This document shows, one piece after another, positions 60,426 to 64,000 of a stretch of 64,000 nucleotides of DNA. The notes beneath the pieces were generated by a model. That model was not told where the DNA came from. It ran no database searches and saw only the letters and a list, made by a program, of their open reading frames with translations. The position numbers were made by a program, and so were the translations under genes. The stretch covers positions 62,001 through 126,000 of the forward strand of contig NZ_CP123898.1 of the NCBI RefSeq assembly GCF_029910655.1, written 5' to 3'. How positions within the stretch are numbered: position 1 is the first letter of the stretch; every line of letters begins with the position of its first letter. Source of the DNA: Methylomonas sp. UP202. Its GTDB lineage: Bacteria; Pseudomonadota; Gammaproteobacteria; Methylococcales; Methylomonadaceae.

Positions 60426-61480
60426 TGTGGTAACTTGATTTCCAGGTTGGCGGGCCAGGCGGTGGCCGGGTCGAGTTTGACGTAGGCCATGCCGGGCACG
60501 CCGGTTTTGACCTGCTGGATATGCTGCTTCAACAGTTCGACATCGATACGGGCGCGAACCCGGAACATCAACTTCAGGCGTTCACTTTCGGTTTCCACTG
60601 TCTTCGGCGTGAACTGGGCGACGCTGGCGACGAAGCTGGCCTTGGCCGGAATCACATAGCCGGGCAGCGCGTCGAACACCAAACGAATGTCGCTACCCAG
60701 CGCCACCTTGCCGGCCGCCTCGGTGGGCAGGAAGAAGGTCATATACACGTCGGACAAATCCACCATGTTCAGCACCCGGCCACCGGCATTCAGCACTTCG
60801 CCGGGTTCGGCCACACGGTATTGAATACGGCCATCGATGGGCGCTTTCAATTCGCTGTCGTCGATATCCGCTTGCAGACGCACGACCGTGGCTTTAACGG
60901 CTTCTATCATCGATTGCGCCTGCACGACTTGCGATTTGGCGGCGTCGATGCCGGCCTTGGCGGCTTCGACCTGGGCTAGCGCGGTGTTGATCGCCGCCCG
61001 CATTCCCAACACCCTGGCGTTGTTGTCATCGACTTCCTGTTGCGGGGTGGCGCCTTCGCCGACCAGTCGTTGCGACCTATGCAGGCGCTTTTCAGCCGCG
61101 TCGAACTCGGCACGGCGTTGCGCGACCACCGCTTGCGCGGCGGCGTATTCGCTTTCGCGTTGGACAACGATGGATTTGGCTGTTTGATAGGCATTTTCGG
61201 CTTCGCGCACCTTGGCTTCCGCTTCGGCTTGTTGGGCGCGCAGCACTTGGGTATCCATGCGCGCCAGTACGCTACCTGCCTGCACAAAGTCGCCTTCCTT
61301 GGCGGCGATATCGACAATGCGGCCGGGAATTTTGGTGGCGATATTGATTTCGGTGGCTTCGATTCGGCCGTTGCCGATGAAGATGCCGGCCGGCGAGCCG
61401 GATGGGCGCAACCCCCACCATAATGCCAATGCCGCGACTATGGCGATCAGCGCTAGCATCAATGCGGTCTGTTTGCTCAT
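60422..61480 (-). CDS. HlyD-family membrane fusion protein, YhiI-like
   Basis: 352 aa. An N-terminal membrane anchor ([18 protein letters not shown]), a lipoyl/barrel-sandwich half ([20 protein letters not shown]), a long coiled-coil hairpin (about 75-205), the second lipoyl half ([20 protein letters not shown]) and a beta-barrel. It links the inner-membrane ABC parts to the NodT-type outer-membrane channel. It overlaps both neighbours by 4 nt. Confidence 0.9.
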   Translation of the reverse strand: MSKQTALMLALIAIVAALALWWGLRPSGSPAGIFIGNGRIEATEINIATKIPGRIVDIAAKEGDFVQAGSVLARMDTQVLRAQQAEAEAKVREAENAYQTAKSIVVQRESEYAAAQAVVAQRRAEFDAAEKRLHRSQRLVGEGATPQQEVDDNNARVLGMRAAINTALAQVEAAKAGIDAAKSQVVQAQSMIEAVKATVVRLQADIDDSELKAPIDGRIQYRVAEPGEVLNAGGRVLNMVDLSDVYMTFFLPTEAAGKVALGSDIRLVFDALPGYVIPAKASFVASVAQFTPKTVETESERLKLMFRVRARIDVELLKQHIQQVKTGVPGMAYVKLDPATAWPANLEIKLPQ

Positions 61481-62907
61481 GAGTCCTCCTTGGAGCGTTT
61501 GGGTTCGCGGGGCGTCGCGTTCGCACCGCCGCCCAGCGATTTGTACAAGGCAATCAAGTGGGTGGCGGTTGCCGCTTGCGAGCGGGCCAGATCGATCTCC
61601 ACGCCGTACAGCACGCGCTGCGCATCCAACACGTCGAGAAAGGATATTACCCCTTCTTGATAACGCAATTGCGACAATCGCACCGACTCTTTTAGATCGG
61701 CGACCGCGCGGGCCAAGGCCTGCCGGCGGATTTCTTCCTTTAGGTAGCGGTTGAGCGCGGTTTCGGTTTCTTGCAAGGCTTCCAGCACCGCTTTTTCGTA
61801 GGCCAGATAAGCCTGTTTTTGCTTGGCGGCAGCCAGATCGATGCCGGCCTGAATCCGGCCAAAATTCAACAAAGGCTGGACCAGGTTAGCGGCGGTGCCG
61901 TATGAAAAAGCCGCCGATTTGAACAGGCTTTCGATGTCGGTATTACGCAGCCCAAAAAATGCCGACAGCGATATTTTCGGAAACAGTTCGGCGATGGCCG
62001 CGCCTTGCATGGCTGTCGCCGCGGCGAGCCGGCGTTCGGCGACGCGCAGGTCCGGCCGATGACGGACGGTTTCGGCCGGTGAAGCCAAAACTCCTTTTGC
62101 CGGCGCTACCGGCATCTCACCTGGCGCGCTCAGTTCGACGCTCAGCGTGCCTGGCTGTTGGCCAATAAGCACTTCCAGTTGCCGCAGCATCGCGATCAGA
62201 TTGGCTTCCAACGCCGGAATCTGCGAAGCGGTAATCTCGGCTTGGGCTCTAGCGCGCACCACATCGTGCTTGGTACTAACGCCTTCATTGAAGAGTTTCT
62301 CGGTCAATGCCTGCGTGTGTTGTTGCGACTCCAGATTCGAGCGGGTAATGCGCAACTGGTTTTGCAAATTTCGGTAGTCTATGTAACTGCGCGCCAGTTC
62401 GGCGGTTAATGTCACCAAGGACTGGCGGTACTGTTCGCCGGCTGCATCGAACTCGGCGGCCGCCGACTCCGAGCGGCGTTGCAGGCGGCCGAACAGGTCG
62501 ATTTCCCACAGCGCATCGAAACCCAGTTCGAACATATTGTATTTAATGCCGGGCGCCAGACCGGGAAACGGATTGCTTTGGCGCTGCGCACCGGCCGTGG
62601 CGTTGACGGTGGGGAACAATTCGGCCTGGGTGCCACGGCGTTCCGCGCGAGCTTGGTCGATACGGGCCAGCGCGATCTTGACATCCAGATTATCGGCCAG
62701 AGCTCGATTCATCAGTTTATCCAGTTCGGCATCACCGAAGCTATTCCACCAGATTTTCAATTCATCGGGGCTAGCCTGCTGCAAATCCTTTGTTGGTGCA
62801 GCCTGCCAATGGTCCGGAACTGTCGGAGCCACTTCGTGGTAATCCGGCCCCATCGCACACCCCGTCAAACTGCTCAATATCAAAAGCCAACTGGTTTTAT
62901 GCATCAT
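61477..62907 (-). CDS. NodT-family outer-membrane efflux lipoprotein
   Basis: 476 aa from ATG 62907, chosen because AAGGA lies at the right distance (an ATG two codons earlier is too close). Signal peptide with lipobox LTGC, then [16 protein letters not shown], typical of NodT-type channels, and two OEP (TolC-like) repeats such as [24 protein letters not shown] helices and [19 protein letters not shown]. It forms the outer-membrane exit duct of the efflux pump. It overlaps the tetR-like gene by 11 nt. Confidence 0.88.
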   Translation of the reverse strand: MMHKTSWLLILSSLTGCAMGPDYHEVAPTVPDHWQAAPTKDLQQASPDELKIWWNSFGDAELDKLMNRALADNLDVKIALARIDQARAERRGTQAELFPTVNATAGAQRQSNPFPGLAPGIKYNMFELGFDALWEIDLFGRLQRRSESAAAEFDAAGEQYRQSLVTLTAELARSYIDYRNLQNQLRITRSNLESQQHTQALTEKLFNEGVSTKHDVVRARAQAEITASQIPALEANLIAMLRQLEVLIGQQPGTLSVELSAPGEMPVAPAKGVLASPAETVRHRPDLRVAERRLAAATAMQGAAIAELFPKISLSAFFGLRNTDIESLFKSAAFSYGTAANLVQPLLNFGRIQAGIDLAAAKQKQAYLAYEKAVLEALQETETALNRYLKEEIRRQALARAVADLKESVRLSQLRYQEGVISFLDVLDAQRVLYGVEIDLARSQAATATHLIALYKSLGGGANATPREPKRSKEDS

Positions 62908-63505
62908 AGCCATGTCCTTTCAGGAAGAAGGAAACCACAGTGCTGATCAGTCGATGTTTTTCCTCGTCACCCAGACCAGTTAGCAGACCTAGCAGGCAAC
63001 GGAAGTGGTGATCGCCTTTCAACATGTCCAAAAACAGGCGACTCGATGTCTCCAGATCGGCGATATGCAAAATGCCTCGGGCATTGAGTTCGGCCAGATA
63101 AGAAGCCATTTGCCGCAAAACGGGTTCAGGGCCTGAATGGTAAATCAATTCACCCAGTTCGGGAAAATGCTGCTGCTCGGCGATGATCAGGCGGTAAAGT
63201 TGCAAGGCTTCGTCGGCATACGCCAGATCGATAAACGCATTGGCAATAGCGCTCAAGCCTGCCACAGGATCGTTGAGTTCGGTTTGTACGCTGCTCAGTG
63301 TGCTGAGCAAGGCTTCACAACGACACTCAATCACGGCGGCGAACAAATCCTGTTTGCTCTTGAAATGATTGTATAGCGTAGGCTTGGAAACCGGTGCGGC
63401 TTCAGCGATGGCTTCCATGCTGACACCACTGTAACCGCAGGTCGTAAAGGCGCGAGTGGCAGCGTCAAGTATGGCTTGTCGTTTCGGGTTTTCAGGCTTT
63501 TTCAT
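62897..63505 (-). CDS. TetR-family transcriptional repressor
   Basis: 202 aa. N-terminal HTH: AILDAATRAFTTCGYSGVSM, then AIAEAAPVSKPTLYNHFKSK. The C-terminal ligand domain is helical (QLYRLIIAEQQHFPELGELI). First gene of the efflux operon and divergent from the EmrA-like gene, with three ACTAAAC-type half-sites between them; it probably represses both until an inducing compound binds. Confidence 0.92.
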   Translation of the reverse strand: MKKPENPKRQAILDAATRAFTTCGYSGVSMEAIAEAAPVSKPTLYNHFKSKQDLFAAVIECRCEALLSTLSSVQTELNDPVAGLSAIANAFIDLAYADEALQLYRLIIAEQQHFPELGELIYHSGPEPVLRQMASYLAELNARGILHIADLETSSRLFLDMLKGDHHFRCLLGLLTGLGDEEKHRLISTVVSFFLKGHGYDA

Positions 63506-63539
63506 CGCATTGTTGAATAAATTCGTTGCATCGGGGTGG

Positions 63540-63572
63540 GTTTAGTGATTAGACTAAACTACACCGTTTAGT
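63540..63572. promoter_or_regulatory. TetR-type operator: three ACTAAAC half-sites at 13-bp steps
   Basis: GTTTAGT (63540-63546), ACTAAAC (63553-63559) and GTTTAGT (63566-63572), each separated by 6 nt, give two overlapping inverted repeats in the gap between tetR (start 63505) and the EmrA-like gene (start 63589). Confidence 0.7.
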
Positions 63573-63588
63573 TAGGCAACAAAAATTT

Positions 63589-64000
63589 ATGTCACTGACC
63601 CTCCCCAAAAAAACCGTATGGACTGTATTGATGCTCATGTCCGCAATCATAGTCGGCACCTGGTATTGGCTTAAAGCGATTCATCCTTTCGAAACCACCG
63701 ACAACGCCTATCTGAAAGCGCATACAAGCTTGATCAGCCCCAAGGAAACGGGCTATGTCAAGGAAGTGTTGTTTCAGGATAACCAGAGGGTCATGCCAGG
63801 CGATTTGCTGCTGGTGATCGACGATCACGATTTCCAGGCCAGGGTAGCCCAGGCCGAGGCGCAAGTGTTGTCAGAAACCGCGCACATCAGGACACTGGAA
63901 ACCGACAAGCTCACGCAAGGCGCCAAGATTCGTCAGGAAGCGGCTAACATCGCCGCTTCCGAGGCCGATCTGGAAAAGGCTGCGAAAGATTTGAAGCGTT
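63589..64000 (+). CDS. EmrA/HlyD-type membrane fusion protein, C-terminus outside the window
   Basis: 137 residues visible. N-terminal membrane helix (VWTVLMLMSAIIVGTWYWL), then TTDNAYLKAHTSLISPKETG and VKEVLFQDNQRVMPGDLLLV, the lipoyl half typical of EmrA (the TDNAY motif is diagnostic), followed by the start of a coiled-coil hairpin. It would work with an MFS pump of the EmrB type, presumably encoded beyond the edge. Divergent from tetR and sharing its operators. Confidence 0.88.
   Translation, partial: MSLTLPKKTVWTVLMLMSAIIVGTWYWLKAIHPFETTDNAYLKAHTSLISPKETGYVKEVLFQDNQRVMPGDLLLVIDDHDFQARVAQAEAQVLSETAHIRTLETDKLTQGAKIRQEAANIAASEADLEKAAKDLKR

Overview
The window looks like a large accessory element (plasmid or integrated element) from a gammaproteobacterium of middling GC. 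A Methylococcales-type methanotroph is my best guess from overall protein style, but no marker gene proves it. No rRNA, tRNA, CRISPR array, replication initiator or conjugation gene was recognised. The accessory nature rests on a complete core PRTRC cluster with its ParB-like protein, two KfrA-like coiled-coil proteins, a DUF1173 protein, a RecT/YqaJ recombination pair, a Tn554-type recombinase pair, an H-NS-like protein and many short proteins found mainly on mobile elements.

Layout. 0-2 kb: a membrane PAS sensor (cut by the window edge) divergent from a receiver-PP2C phosphatase, with a perfect 19-bp palindrome between them. 2-7.8 kb: a full umuC preceded by direct GTTC-N7-GTTC repeats, two tyrosine recombinases, and a second umuC that has lost its 5' third at the recombinase border. 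7.8-17.5 kb: a secreted endonuclease, a minus-strand string of small genes (one with an in-frame TGA), a methylase-helicase fusion with its partner, and a RecG-like helicase. 17.3-28.4 kb: a minus-strand block with a 48-aa membrane protein, a lipoprotein, H-NS-like and WGR proteins, PRTRC ThiF-A-B-F-C-E-ParB, DUF1173 and an AcaB-like protein. The PRTRC set combines an E1-like enzyme, a JAMM protease, an E2-like protein and a short ubiquitin-like candidate.

28.5-40.8 kb: KfrA, then an AT-richer cassette with a TPR/Sel1 histidine-kinase-like protein, a receiver protein carrying a HEPN-type RNWVSH motif, a ribbon-helix-helix/PIN toxin-antitoxin pair and a Nudix protein; this is a candidate defence island. 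A NAD module follows (NAD kinase-like, SPFH, NrtR-type Nudix regulator with inverted-repeat operators), then a second KfrA-like gene.

41-55.7 kb: a plus-strand series of recombination and unknown genes (RecT, YqaJ nuclease, MoxR-type AAA, DUF3150, VWA, GHKL ATPase). Every plus-strand gene here that is not start-stop coupled to its predecessor is preceded by its own 45-55 nt leader. All these leaders share one architecture: two mutually exclusive stems, the second often ending in a T-tract like a terminator, placed just before the ribosome binding site. There are 13 copies here and one more in front of a minus-strand gene at 27.5 kb. The sequences differ but the pairing is kept. Three of the leaders are themselves preceded by a second, about 100-nt, five-hairpin motif. 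These two RNA families are the most striking structure in the window.

55.7-64 kb: after a strong terminator and a roughly 750-bp stretch without a supported gene comes a chromosome-like efflux locus: TetR, NodT-type outer-membrane protein, HlyD, RbbA-like ABC protein and YhhJ-like permease, divergent from an EmrA-like gene cut by the window edge. Three TetR-type half-sites lie in the divergent gap.
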